From Burkholderiales bacterium (GTDB taxonomy: Bacteria > Pseudomonadota > Gammaproteobacteria > Burkholderiales > Burkholderiaceae_C): a DNA stretch of 8,699 nucleotides. The notes beneath the pieces are model-generated. The model was not told the DNA's origin and made no database searches. It saw only the letters and a program-made list of their open reading frames with translations. The stretch covers positions 1 through 8,699 of the forward strand of contig CANFYD010000131.1 of assembly GCA_947450745.1 (NCBI GenBank), in the 5' to 3' direction. Below are positions 1 through 5,701 of the stretch, piece after piece. The stretch's first letter is position 1. Each line of letters starts with the position of its first letter. The translations under genes were made by a program, and so were the position numbers.

Positions 1-214
1 CAAGGTCGCCACCCGCAGCGACCTGGCACGCCGCTGGCATGACCTGATGGACCTCAACGCCGGCAGCATTGCCGACGGCGACAAGACGATTGCCGACGTC
101 GGCTGGGAGCTGTTCCACCTGATGCTGGCCGTGGCCAGCGGCCAGAAAACCTGGGTCGAGCAGCACAAGCTGCACAACGCACTGGTGCTGTTCAACCCGA
201 CACCGGTGACCTGA
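1..214 (+). CDS. garD: Galactarate dehydratase, C-terminal fragment (5' end outside window)
   Basis: This is the last ~70 codons of a reading frame open from the left edge, ending in TGA at 212-214. The visible protein contains WHDLMDLNAG, DVGWELFHLMLAVASG and ends in KLHNALVLFNPTPVT. It closely resembles, from memory, the extreme C terminus of E. coli GarD (ending KLHNALVLFNPAPVT) and related UxaA/GarD-family sugar-acid dehydratases. The family dehydrates meso-galactarate to 5-keto-4-deoxy-glucarate in the cytoplasm, using an iron cofactor, in aldaric-acid catabolism. Only the end of the C-terminal domain is visible, so catalytic residues cannot be checked, and a sister altronate-dehydratase-type enzyme is a less likely alternative. 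Repeat-derived sequence begins four bases after the stop codon. Confidence 0.88.
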   Translation, partial: KVATRSDLARRWHDLMDLNAGSIADGDKTIADVGWELFHLMLAVASGQKTWVEQHKLHNALVLFNPTPVT

Positions 215-217
215 GGC

Positions 218-244
218 TGAGAGCTTTTTTACTGCGCGGCCGCC
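218..244 (-). repeat. End fragment of the GAGCTTTT-type element, inverted relative to 5655-5680
   Basis: These 27 bases, starting TGAGAGCTTTTTTACTGCG and ending in GCGGCCGCC, are the reverse complement of 5655-5680 apart from one extra T in the T-run. Only this end of the ~125 bp element is present, so it is a truncated copy. It lies just after the garD stop codon, and its T-run may have been recruited as part of a 3' end. A proper stem preceding the T-run was not found, so I do not call it a terminator. Confidence 0.8.
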
Positions 245-282
245 AAAATCAATCGCGGGTCGCGACTCGCGCTGCGAATCCG
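245..282 (+). repeat. Degenerate right half of the REPIN-like element
   Basis: The stretch AAATCAATCGCGGGTCGCGA and the bases after it align with the right end of the full copy at 291-417 (AAATCGAATCGCGGGTCCAG), including the shared flank GAATCCG. The terminal CCCTAC is not conserved and one arm of the palindrome has a mismatch (GACTCGC instead of GACCCGC). It looks like a decayed solo end placed directly before a full copy. Confidence 0.6.
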
Positions 283-290
283 ACCCCGCT

Positions 291-417
291 GTAGGGCGGG
301 TCGCGACCCGCGTGTGGCCGACTGCGGCACCCGTGTTGTTCCAAGCCGTGCCGCCGTCCACTGCCGTGCTTCGGTGTCCGCGGCCGAAATCGAATCGCGG
401 GTCCAGACCCGCCCTAC
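291..417 (+). repeat. REPIN-like inverted REP doublet, copy 1 (127 bp)
   Basis: The left end is GTAGG followed by the perfect 16-base palindrome GCGGGTCGCGACCCGC (296-311). The right end is GCGGGTCCAGACCCGC followed by CCTAC, so GTAG is at the outer edge of both ends and the two ends face each other. The spacer carries blocks shared with other copies: TGTGGCCGA near the left and CTTCGGTG with CGAAATCG near the right. A GTAG tetranucleotide 5' of a palindrome is the hallmark of REP sequences mobilised by RAYT transposases, and two inverted REPs make a REPIN. No RAYT gene is in this window. It lies in the garD-antiporter gap. Confidence 0.85.
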
Positions 418-432
418 GAATCCGAGGCCGCG

Positions 433-453
433 GTGGGGCGGGTCGCGGGTCGC
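433..453 (+). repeat. Degenerate left REP end
   Basis: GTGGGGCGGGTCGCGGGTCG resembles the left end GTAGGGCGGGTCGCGACCCG of the full copies, but the second palindrome arm is altered so the hairpin is lost. It follows copy 1 by 15 bases. Together with 245-282 and 291-417 it makes the garD-antiporter gap a cluster of one intact and two decayed units. Confidence 0.45.
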
Positions 454-560
454 ACGGCTGGGCGGCTTCCGTCATCAGCAGGACTTGCCTGTAAGCTGGA
501 ATAAAGCGTCCGCCGGATGAGCCGGTCGAGATCAGCAATTGCCAGCCAACGCGCAAGCCA
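454..560. other. Remainder of the 361-base garD-antiporter gap, no gene seen
   Basis: Outside the repeats, the gap from 215 to 575 holds only this stretch of unique DNA. I see no convincing -35/-10 pair with correct spacing, no terminator stem followed by a T-run, and no small reading frame with a ribosome binding site. Open frames crossing 312-520 run through the REPIN copy and encode low-complexity Arg/Pro/Gly-rich sequence. The promoter of the downstream antiporter is presumably here but cannot be placed. Confidence 0.5.
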
Positions 561-567
561 CAGGGAG
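561..567 (+). promoter_or_regulatory. Ribosome binding site of the antiporter gene
   Basis: CAGGGAG lies 8 bases before the ATG at 576, a normal Shine-Dalgarno distance. It supports 576 as the start. Confidence 0.7.
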
Positions 568-575
568 CGATCTGC

Positions 576-2300
576 ATGCCGCATGACGTCAGTTTGATTG
601 CCACGATTGCCGCCGCTTTTGGGTTGGCGATGATTTTTGGTCTGCTGGCGACGCGGCTGAAGATGCCGCCGCTGGTCGGCTATTTGCTGGCCGGCGTGAT
701 GATAGGTCCGGCCACGCCAGGCTTTGTGGCGGACGTGGGGCTGGCCAGCCAGTTGGCGGAAATCGGCGTGATGTTGCTGATGTTCGGCGTGGGCCTGCAC
801 TTCTCGCTCGACGACCTGATGGCGGTCAAGCGCATCGCCGTGCCGGGAGCCATCGTCCAGATCACCGTCGCCACCTTGCTGGGCATGGCCACCGCCCACT
901 TCTGGGGCTGGGGCTTGGGGGCGTCCATCGTGTTCGGCCTGTGCTTGTCGGTGGCCAGCACCGTGGTGCTGTTGCGGGCGCTGGAGGCCAAGGGTTTGCT
1001 GAAGTCGGTCAATGGGCAAATAGCAGTCGGCTGGTTGGTGGTGGAGGACCTGGTCATGGTGCTGGTGCTGGTGCTGCTGCCGGCACTCGCCGGTTTGCTG
1101 CAAGCGCCGGGGGTGGATTTGGGTGCGGGTGGGAATGCCGCAGCCACCGCCGGAGTCGTGCCGGCCGACCTCTGGAAGACCATCGCGCTGACGCTGGCCA
1201 AGGTCACCGCCTTCATCGTGCTGATGCTGGTGGTGGGCCGGCGCGTCTTGCCCAAGCTGCTGTGGGCGGTGGCCCGCGCCGGCTCGCAAGAGCTGTTCAC
1301 CTTGAGCGTGGTGGCCATCGCGGTGGGCGTGGCCTTTGGCGCGGGCAAGTTGTTCGATGTGTCGTTTGCGCTGGGGGCGTTTTTCGCCGGCATGATGATG
1401 CGCGAATCGGAGTTCAGCCACCGCGCCGCCGACGAAACGCTGCCGCTGCGCGACGCCTTTGCCGTGCTGTTCTTCGTGTCGGTCGGCATGCTGTTTGACC
1501 CGTCCGTCATCTGGACGCAGCCGTTCAAGTTACTGGTCGTGGTGGCCATCATCATGATCGGCAAGACGCTGGCCGCCGTGGCCCTGGTGCTGGCCTTTCG
1601 CTACCCGCTCAACACCGCGCTGACGGTGGGGGCCAGCTTGGCGCAGATCGGCGAGTTCTCCTTCATCCTGGCCGGGCTCGGCGTCGCGCTCGGGCTGATG
1701 CCGGCCGAGGGCCAGAGCCTGGTGCTGGCCGGCGCGCTGATCTCGATTGCGGCCAACACCGCGCTGTTCAGCGCCATCGAGCCGCTGCGCCAATGGGTCT
1801 TGCAGCGCTCCGAACTGGCCCGGCGGCTGGAGCGTCGCGACGACCCGCTGGCCGAGCTGCCGGCCAGCACCGCCCACCACCTGCTCAGCGGCCAAGTGGT
1901 GCTGGTGGGCTATGGGTTGGTGGGCCAGCGCATTGCGCAAGCGCTGCGCGAGCGGCACATCCCGTATGTGGTGGCGGACCAGAACCGCGAGGTCGTGGAC
2001 AGCCTGCGCGAGGCCGGCATTCCCGCCGTCTGCGGCGACGCGCTGACGGAAGAGGTGCTGATTCAGGCCCATATCGCCGAAGCCGCGATGCTGGTGATTG
2101 CCATCCCCGACACGCTCAATGTGCGCAAGATGGTCGAGATTGCCCGCACCCTCAACCCCGCCATCGCCGTCGTGCTGCGCACCCACAACGAGGAAGAAGC
2201 GGCCCTGCTGCGCGAGGAAAGCCTGGGCGAAGTCTTCCTGGAAGAACATGAGCTGGCGCGCGGCATGAGTGCGCACATCCTGGCGCAATTCAGCAGGTAG
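576..2300 (+). CDS. ybaL: YbaL/KefB-type monovalent cation:proton antiporter with RCK domain
   Basis: This 574-residue inner-membrane protein belongs to the CPA2 antiporter family and is closest, from memory, to E. coli YbaL (about 558 residues). The start ATG has a good ribosome binding site. Residues ~5-400 are a Na_H_Exchanger domain of about 12 hydrophobic spans. They include PLVGYLLAGVMIGPATPGF (32-50), LMFGVGLHFSLDDLMAVK (68-85), GWLVVEDLVMV (152-162, with the acidic pair E157-D158 in a membrane span) and DVSFALGAFFAGMMM (261-275). Residues ~438-560 are a TrkA-N/RCK domain with the Rossmann nucleotide loop GYGLVG (445-450), VVADQN (465-470) and GDAL (487-490). In Kef relatives this domain binds nucleotide and gates efflux. 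YbaL's ion and ligand are not well established, so potassium or sodium efflux in exchange for protons is a family inference. No Kef-type ancillary flavoprotein (KefF/KefG) gene is adjacent. The stop codon TAG lies within a repeat-derived inverted repeat. Confidence 0.93.
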   Translation: MPHDVSLIATIAAAFGLAMIFGLLATRLKMPPLVGYLLAGVMIGPATPGFVADVGLASQLAEIGVMLLMFGVGLHFSLDDLMAVKRIAVPGAIVQITVATLLGMATAHFWGWGLGASIVFGLCLSVASTVVLLRALEAKGLLKSVNGQIAVGWLVVEDLVMVLVLVLLPALAGLLQAPGVDLGAGGNAAATAGVVPADLWKTIALTLAKVTAFIVLMLVVGRRVLPKLLWAVARAGSQELFTLSVVAIAVGVAFGAGKLFDVSFALGAFFAGMMMRESEFSHRAADETLPLRDAFAVLFFVSVGMLFDPSVIWTQPFKLLVVVAIIMIGKTLAAVALVLAFRYPLNTALTVGASLAQIGEFSFILAGLGVALGLMPAEGQSLVLAGALISIAANTALFSAIEPLRQWVLQRSELARRLERRDDPLAELPASTAHHLLSGQVVLVGYGLVGQRIAQALRERHIPYVVADQNREVVDSLREAGIPAVCGDALTEEVLIQAHIAEAAMLVIAIPDTLNVRKMVEIARTLNPAIAVVLRTHNEEEAALLREESLGEVFLEEHELARGMSAHILAQFSR

Positions 2301-2338
2301 GGCGGTGCACGCGCCACGCGCCAGTGTGGCCCTACCTG
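2294..2338 (+). repeat. Inverted repeat across the antiporter stop codon; collapsed REPIN-like unit
   Basis: CAGGTAGGGC (2294-2303) and GCCCTACCTG (2329-2338) are perfect 10-base inverted repeats around a 25-base loop. The inner 39 bases (2297-2335) begin GTAGGGC and end GCCCTAC, exactly the outer termini of the full REPIN-like copies, but the palindromes and spacer are missing. The TAG inside the left arm is the stop codon of the antiporter gene. A transcript could fold into a hairpin here, but no T-run follows, so a Rho-independent terminator is not supported. Confidence 0.7.
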
Positions 2339-2349
2339 ACCGTCCCCAG

Positions 2350-2470
2350 GTAGGGCGGGTCATGACCCGCGTCCGGCCGAAGCTGGCAACTGGGCCGCAA
2401 TCGACCGGCCGTCGGTGCTGCTTTGGTGCCCGCCGTCAGCAACGAAGCCCGCACTCCAGACCCGCCCTAC
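2350..2470 (+). repeat. REPIN-like inverted REP doublet, copy 2 (121 bp)
   Basis: The left end is GTAGG plus the perfect palindrome GCGGGTCATGACCCGC (2355-2370). Its centre differs from that of copies 1 and 3 (CATG instead of CGCG) while self-complementarity is kept. The right end CAGACCCGCCCTAC closes the element, though its inner palindrome arm is diverged. The spacer keeps CGGCCGAAG on the left and GCTTTGGTGCCCGCCGTC on the right. It lies between the antiporter and amn, 11 bases after the collapsed unit at 2294-2338. Confidence 0.82.
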
Positions 2471-2503
2471 GTGAGGCCGACCGACTACCCCGCAGGCGCA
2501 AGC

Positions 2504-2509
2504 CACAAT
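2504..2509 (+). promoter_or_regulatory. Possible -10 element for amn
   Basis: CACAAT lies 27 bases before the amn ATG and resembles a -10 hexamer. No recognisable -35 sits 17 bases upstream, so the call is weak. It would give a leader of about 20 bases. This is the only promoter-like sequence I see between copy 2 of the repeat and amn. Confidence 0.22.
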
Positions 2510-2536
2510 GCCCACAGCCCAACCCAAAGCCTCCGC

Positions 2537-4048
2537 ATGCACTCCAACCCGCCTTTTTTTGCCCCCCAGCACTTTGACGATGCGGAAGCCGCGCTCGCTC
2601 AGGTTCAAAAAATCTACGCTACCGGCGTCGCCCATTTGCGCGACGCCTTGCAGCGCTTCATCGCCGGGGAAGACCTGGGCAAGGTGCGCGCCTGCTACCC
2701 GGTGGTGCGCCTGCACACCCACACCGTGGTCAAGGCCGATTCGCGCCTGGCTTACGGCTTTGTGGCCGGACCGGGCGGCTATGAAACGACGCTGACGCGG
2801 CCCGACCTGTTCAGCGATTACGACCTGGTGCAGTTCCAGCTGCTGCTGCAAAACCACGGCGTGGTGCTGGAGGTGGGCACCAGCAAGCAGCCGATTCCGC
2901 TGCACTTTGCGCTGGGCGACCATGACCACATCGAGGGCGGCGTGCCGCCGGAGCGCCGCCAGCTGATGCGCGATGTGTTCGACCTGCCAGACCTGGCCGC
3001 CATGGACGACGGCATTGCCAACGGCACCCACAAAGTGGCCCCGGGCGAGCCGCTGCCACTGGCCCTGTTCACCGCGCCGCGGGTGGACTACTCACTGCAC
3101 CGGCTGCGCCACTACACCGGCACGCGGGCCGAGTATTTTCAGAACTTCGTGCTGTTCACCAACTACCCGTTCTATATCGACGAGTTCATCCGCATGGGCC
3201 ACGCCCTGATGCGAACCCGGCCCGACCCGGCCCAGCCGCATGAGCTGGACGACTGCATCGCCTTCGTCGAGCCCGGCAACGTCGTCACCCGCCGCATCGG
3301 CTGCGAGGTCGAGCCGGACGATTTGGCGGGTGCCACGCCGCCGCGCCTGCCGCAAATGCCCGCCTATCACCTACTGCGGCGCGACCACAGTGGCATCACC
3401 ATGATCAACATCGGCGTCGGCCCGGCCAACGCCAAGACCATGACCGACCATGTGGCCGTGCTGCGCCCGCATGCCTGGCTGATGCTGGGCCACTGCGCCG
3501 GCCTGCGCAACACCCAGCAAATGGGCGATTACGTGCTGGCCCACGGCTATGTGCGCGAGGACCATGTGCTGGACGAAGACCTGCCGCTGTGGGTGCCGAT
3601 CCCGCCGCTGGCCGAGGTGCAAATGGCGCTGGAGCAGGCCGTGGCGGACGTGACGCAGCTGAGCGGCTTTGACCTCAAGCGCGTGCTGCGCACCGGCACC
3701 GTAGCCTCCACCGACAACCGCAACTGGGAGCTGCTGCCGAACGACCGCCAAGGCGGGCCGCAGCGCCGCTTCAGCCAAAGCCGGGCCATCGCGCTGGACA
3801 TGGAAAGCGCCACCATCGCCGCCAACGGCTTTCGCTTTCGCGTGCCCTACGGCACCCTGCTGTGCGTCAGCGACAAACCGCTGCACGGCGAAATCAAGCT
3901 GCCCGGCATGGCCAACCAGTTCTATCGCGAACGCGTCGACCAGCACCTGCGCATCGGCCTGCGCGCCGTCGAGCTGTTACGCAGCGGCCCGCTGGCCCAG
4001 TTGCACAGCCGCAAGCTGCGCAGCTTTGCCGAGGTGGCGTTCCAGTAG
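2537..4048 (+). CDS. amn: AMP nucleosidase
   Basis: This cytoplasmic enzyme hydrolyses AMP to adenine and ribose 5-phosphate, in purine salvage and adenylate-pool control. The protein is 503 residues from the ATG at 2537 (E. coli Amn is 484). The N-terminal AMN domain (~12-190) includes GPGGYETTLTRPDLF (78-92) and RVDYSLHRLRHYTGT (182-196). FVLFTNYPFYIDEFIR (204-219) follows. The C-terminal phosphorylase-like domain (~270-485) includes INIGVGPANAKTMTDHVAVLRP (290-311), LMLGHCAGLRNTQQMGDYVL (315-334), LDMESATIAANGFRFRVPYG (420-439) and LCVSDKPLHGEIKLPG (442-457). The glutamate of DMES and the aspartate of SDKP correspond to nucleoside-phosphorylase active-site residues. The frame is open back to 2423, but that extension reads through the REPIN-like repeat, so 2537 is preferred although its ribosome binding site is weak. 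GTG at 2471 is a less likely start. Confidence 0.95.
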   Translation: MHSNPPFFAPQHFDDAEAALAQVQKIYATGVAHLRDALQRFIAGEDLGKVRACYPVVRLHTHTVVKADSRLAYGFVAGPGGYETTLTRPDLFSDYDLVQFQLLLQNHGVVLEVGTSKQPIPLHFALGDHDHIEGGVPPERRQLMRDVFDLPDLAAMDDGIANGTHKVAPGEPLPLALFTAPRVDYSLHRLRHYTGTRAEYFQNFVLFTNYPFYIDEFIRMGHALMRTRPDPAQPHELDDCIAFVEPGNVVTRRIGCEVEPDDLAGATPPRLPQMPAYHLLRRDHSGITMINIGVGPANAKTMTDHVAVLRPHAWLMLGHCAGLRNTQQMGDYVLAHGYVREDHVLDEDLPLWVPIPPLAEVQMALEQAVADVTQLSGFDLKRVLRTGTVASTDNRNWELLPNDRQGGPQRRFSQSRAIALDMESATIAANGFRFRVPYGTLLCVSDKPLHGEIKLPGMANQFYRERVDQHLRIGLRAVELLRSGPLAQLHSRKLRSFAEVAFQ

Positions 4049-4083
4049 AGAATCGCCCCACTCTGCCCCACTCCGGCCCTTCT

Positions 4084-5298
4084 ATGCATATCGACCACGC
4101 CACGCTGTTCAATTTGCTGGTTTTACAAACGCTGGCGGCGGCCGGGGTGTTGCTGGGGGTAGTGGGGCGGCATGGCAGTCGGGCGGTGCGCTGGGCGCAG
4201 GCGGGCCTGGGGCTGGTGGCCTTGGGCGGCGTGGCGCTGGCGGGCGGCGCGCTGTGGGCCAGCACGCTGGTGGGGGATCAAGCGTTGACGGACGGCACGC
4301 TGCGGCTGCTGCAAAGCCTGGCGATGCTGGCCTTCAGCGCCAGCTTGAGCCTGCTGTGGGCCGCCTTGAACGGGTGGCTGAACCCGCGCCCGGGCCGGCC
4401 GCTGATGCTGCTGGCACCGCTGCTGATGCCGGCTGTCTACGCTTGGCAGTTTGACGACCCGGCCTTTCGGGCCAGTTGGGCGCTGGGCTGGTTGGCGCTG
4501 CAATTGCTCATGAACGCGCTGCTGCTGGCCCTGCCCAAACGCGCGGTCGAGCTGGAGCTGACGGTCCAAGCCACACCCCGCAAGGCCTGGCCCGGGCCGG
4601 ACAACCGGCGTTGGCGGGCGCTGCTGTTGGCGGCCGTCCTGCCCCTGGCCCTGCTGTGCGCCCTGAGCGCCAGTGAAGCGGTGCTCAGCGAACGGCTGGG
4701 TACCGCCCTGGGCCTAGCCTGCCAGTGGGCGCTGCTGCTGACGTTGCCGGCCTTGCTGCTGGCGTGGCGCGGCGAGACCGAAGCGGAATTGGCGCGGCTG
4801 GCCCAGACCGACGGGCTGACCGGCCTGAGCGACCGCCGCGCGTTTGCAGCCCGCTCGGTCGATATGTTGTCGATGGCGCGCCGCCACCGCGAGCCGCTGG
4901 CCTTGATGCTGCTGGACGTCGACCATCTGAAAGCGATCAACGCCGAGCACGGGCAGGACGCGGGCGACCGGGCGCTGGCCCTGTTCGGCAGTTGCCTGAC
5001 GGCACAGATGCGGCTGGGCGACTTGGCTGGCCGCGTCGGTGGTGACGAGTTCGCGGTGCTGATGGCACGCTGCGAAGCGCAAGGCCCGCAGGCGCTGGAC
5101 AAGCGCATGCGTGAAGCGCTGGCCCTGCGGGCGCAGGCCGAGCTGGGCTTCACGCTCGACTTCAGCGGCGGCTGGGCCAAGCTGCGCCACGGCGACCGCG
5201 ACATCGACGACTTGATGCGCCGCGCCGAAACCGCGATTTACGAAGCCAAGCACGGCGGCTGCGGGCGGCTGCAGTCCGAGCCGGGGCTGGAGGCCTGA
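4084..5298 (+). CDS. Membrane-anchored GGDEF protein, probable diguanylate cyclase
   Basis: This 404-residue protein starts at the ATG 35 bases after amn. The open frame extends back to 3862 only by overlapping amn out of frame, so that extension is rejected. Residues ~8-228 hold about seven hydrophobic spans with no sensor motif I recognise. Residues ~238-396 form a GGDEF domain: DGLTGLSDRRAF (243-254), LLDVDHLKAINAEHGQDAGD (276-295), GRVGGDEFAVLM (316-327) and a terminal AETAIYEAK (381-389). The intact GGDEF (319-323), the substrate-contacting N286 and D295 by alignment with PleD, and RLGD (310-313) five residues before GGDEF, a canonical RxxD inhibitory site, predict an active, product-inhibited cyclase making cyclic di-GMP from two GTP at the inner membrane. 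No EAL or HD-GYP domain is present. The usual FKxIND has L for F and A for D. The signal sensed is unknown. Close spacing suggests co-transcription with amn, though no clear ribosome binding site is visible. Confidence 0.9.
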   Translation: MHIDHATLFNLLVLQTLAAAGVLLGVVGRHGSRAVRWAQAGLGLVALGGVALAGGALWASTLVGDQALTDGTLRLLQSLAMLAFSASLSLLWAALNGWLNPRPGRPLMLLAPLLMPAVYAWQFDDPAFRASWALGWLALQLLMNALLLALPKRAVELELTVQATPRKAWPGPDNRRWRALLLAAVLPLALLCALSASEAVLSERLGTALGLACQWALLLTLPALLLAWRGETEAELARLAQTDGLTGLSDRRAFAARSVDMLSMARRHREPLALMLLDVDHLKAINAEHGQDAGDRALALFGSCLTAQMRLGDLAGRVGGDEFAVLMARCEAQGPQALDKRMREALALRAQAELGFTLDFSGGWAKLRHGDRDIDDLMRRAETAIYEAKHGGCGRLQSEPGLEA

Positions 5299-5322
5299 AG
5301 TCTTGCTTCGGCCTTAGCCCTC

Positions 5323-5440
5323 GTAGGGCGGGTCGCGACCCGCGTGTGGCCGAACCTGCACTCTTGTTGCACCCGGCCGGCCCAAGGCGCTGCTTCGGTG
5401 CCTGCCGTCGAAATCGTTCGCGGGTCGCGACCCGCCCTAC
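5323..5440 (+). repeat. REPIN-like inverted REP doublet, copy 3 (118 bp)
   Basis: This is the cleanest copy. Both ends carry the identical perfect palindrome GCGGGTCGCGACCCGC (5328-5343 and 5420-5435), with GTAGG before the first and CCTAC after the second. The spacer shares CGTGTGGCCGA with copy 1 on the left and GCTTCGGTGCCTGCCGTCGA with copies 1, 2 and 4 on the right. It lies 24 bases after the stop codon of the GGDEF gene and may serve as a 3' transcript-stabilising structure, as REPs do elsewhere. Confidence 0.88.
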
Positions 5441-5477
5441 AGGGCCGAATTGCAGTGCCGAATGCGCAGGCCAACAC

Positions 5478-5493
5478 TGGCACAGCACTTGCA
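5478..5493 (+). promoter_or_regulatory. Sigma-54 promoter match (-24/-12)
   Basis: TGGCACAGCACTTGCA matches the sigma-54 consensus TGGCAC-N5-TTGCA exactly, with GG (5479-5480) and GC (5491-5492) separated by the required 10 bases. A transcript would start near 5504. The next gene on this strand is the acetyltransferase at 5702, about 200 bases on, with the GAGCTTTT element in between. An activator binding site further upstream was not identified, and the adjacent upstream DNA is the REPIN-like copy 3. Confidence 0.6.
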
Positions 5494-5519
5494 TTAGGGA
5501 TTACCAGGACCGTTCACAA

Positions 5520-5531
5520 GACGGCATCGTC
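5520..5531 (+). other. Small hairpin downstream of the sigma-54 match
   Basis: GACG-GCAT-CGTC forms a four-pair stem with a four-base loop about 16 bases after the predicted start site, in an otherwise unassigned stretch 5494-5550. On its own it is weak. It could be part of a leader RNA or mean nothing. Confidence 0.2.
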
Positions 5532-5550
5532 GATCCCGACCGCAGAGGGG

Positions 5551-5680
5551 GGGAGCTTTTGTAGCGAGCGGTTGTCAAGCCCTGGCGGACGGAGCGCAGG
5601 AACCGGAACGTACTTCAGGTACGTGAGGATTCCGAGCACCGCCCAATGACGCATGGCGGCCGCGCAGTAAAAAGCTCTCA
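5551..5680 (+). repeat. MITE-like ~125-bp element with GAGCTTTT/AAAAGCTC inverted ends
   Basis: The core runs from GAGCTTTT (5553-5560) to AAAAGCTC (5670-5677), perfect 8-base inverted ends. The similarity continues inward imperfectly (TAGCGAGCGG against the complement of CCGCGCAGTA), so the whole unit can fold into a long interrupted hairpin. The centre contains a strong local stem, CGGAACGTAC (5604-5613), loop TTCAG, GTACG, a six-base bulge and TTCCG (ending 5634). The right end recurs in opposite orientation after garD at 218-244, which shows it is a dispersed repeat. There is no coding capacity. The element ends 22 bases before the acetyltransferase ATG. Confidence 0.75.
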
Positions 5681-5701
5681 CCCTCACCAGCCCAGTTAGC
5701 C

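Noticed and set aside
218..244. Rho-independent terminator of garD
   Set aside because: There is a T-run at 225-230, but no GC stem directly before it. The sequence is explained as a repeat fragment.
312..520. Two short + strand open frames (60 and 68 codons) in the garD-antiporter gap
   Set aside because: They run through REPIN copy 1, lack ribosome binding sites and encode Arg/Pro/Gly-rich sequence.
414..1421. 335-codon open frame on the minus strand opposite the antiporter gene
   Set aside because: The translation is Gln/His/Arg-rich low-complexity sequence typical of the antisense of a GC-rich membrane-protein gene. The + strand protein has clear family motifs throughout.
1530..2363. 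277-codon minus-strand open frame opposite the antiporter RCK domain
   Set aside because: It is the antisense shadow of a confidently assigned domain, has no recognisable motif, and its start lies in repeat-derived DNA.
551..2507. Shared 12-mer GCGCAAGCCACA before two start codons (551-562 and 2496-2507)
   Set aside because: One or two 12-base matches are expected by chance in a window this size, and the distance to the start codon differs between the two genes.
3862..4083. 74-codon N-terminal extension of the GGDEF protein
   Set aside because: It overlaps the conserved end of amn in another frame and gives Arg/Ala-rich sequence. The ATG at 4084 begins directly before the first hydrophobic span.
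5551..5680. Integron attC site
   Set aside because: The size and imperfect hairpin suggested it, but the ends are GAGCTTTT/AAAAGCTC and lack the RYYYAAC and GTTRRRY cores, and no integrase or cassette series is present.
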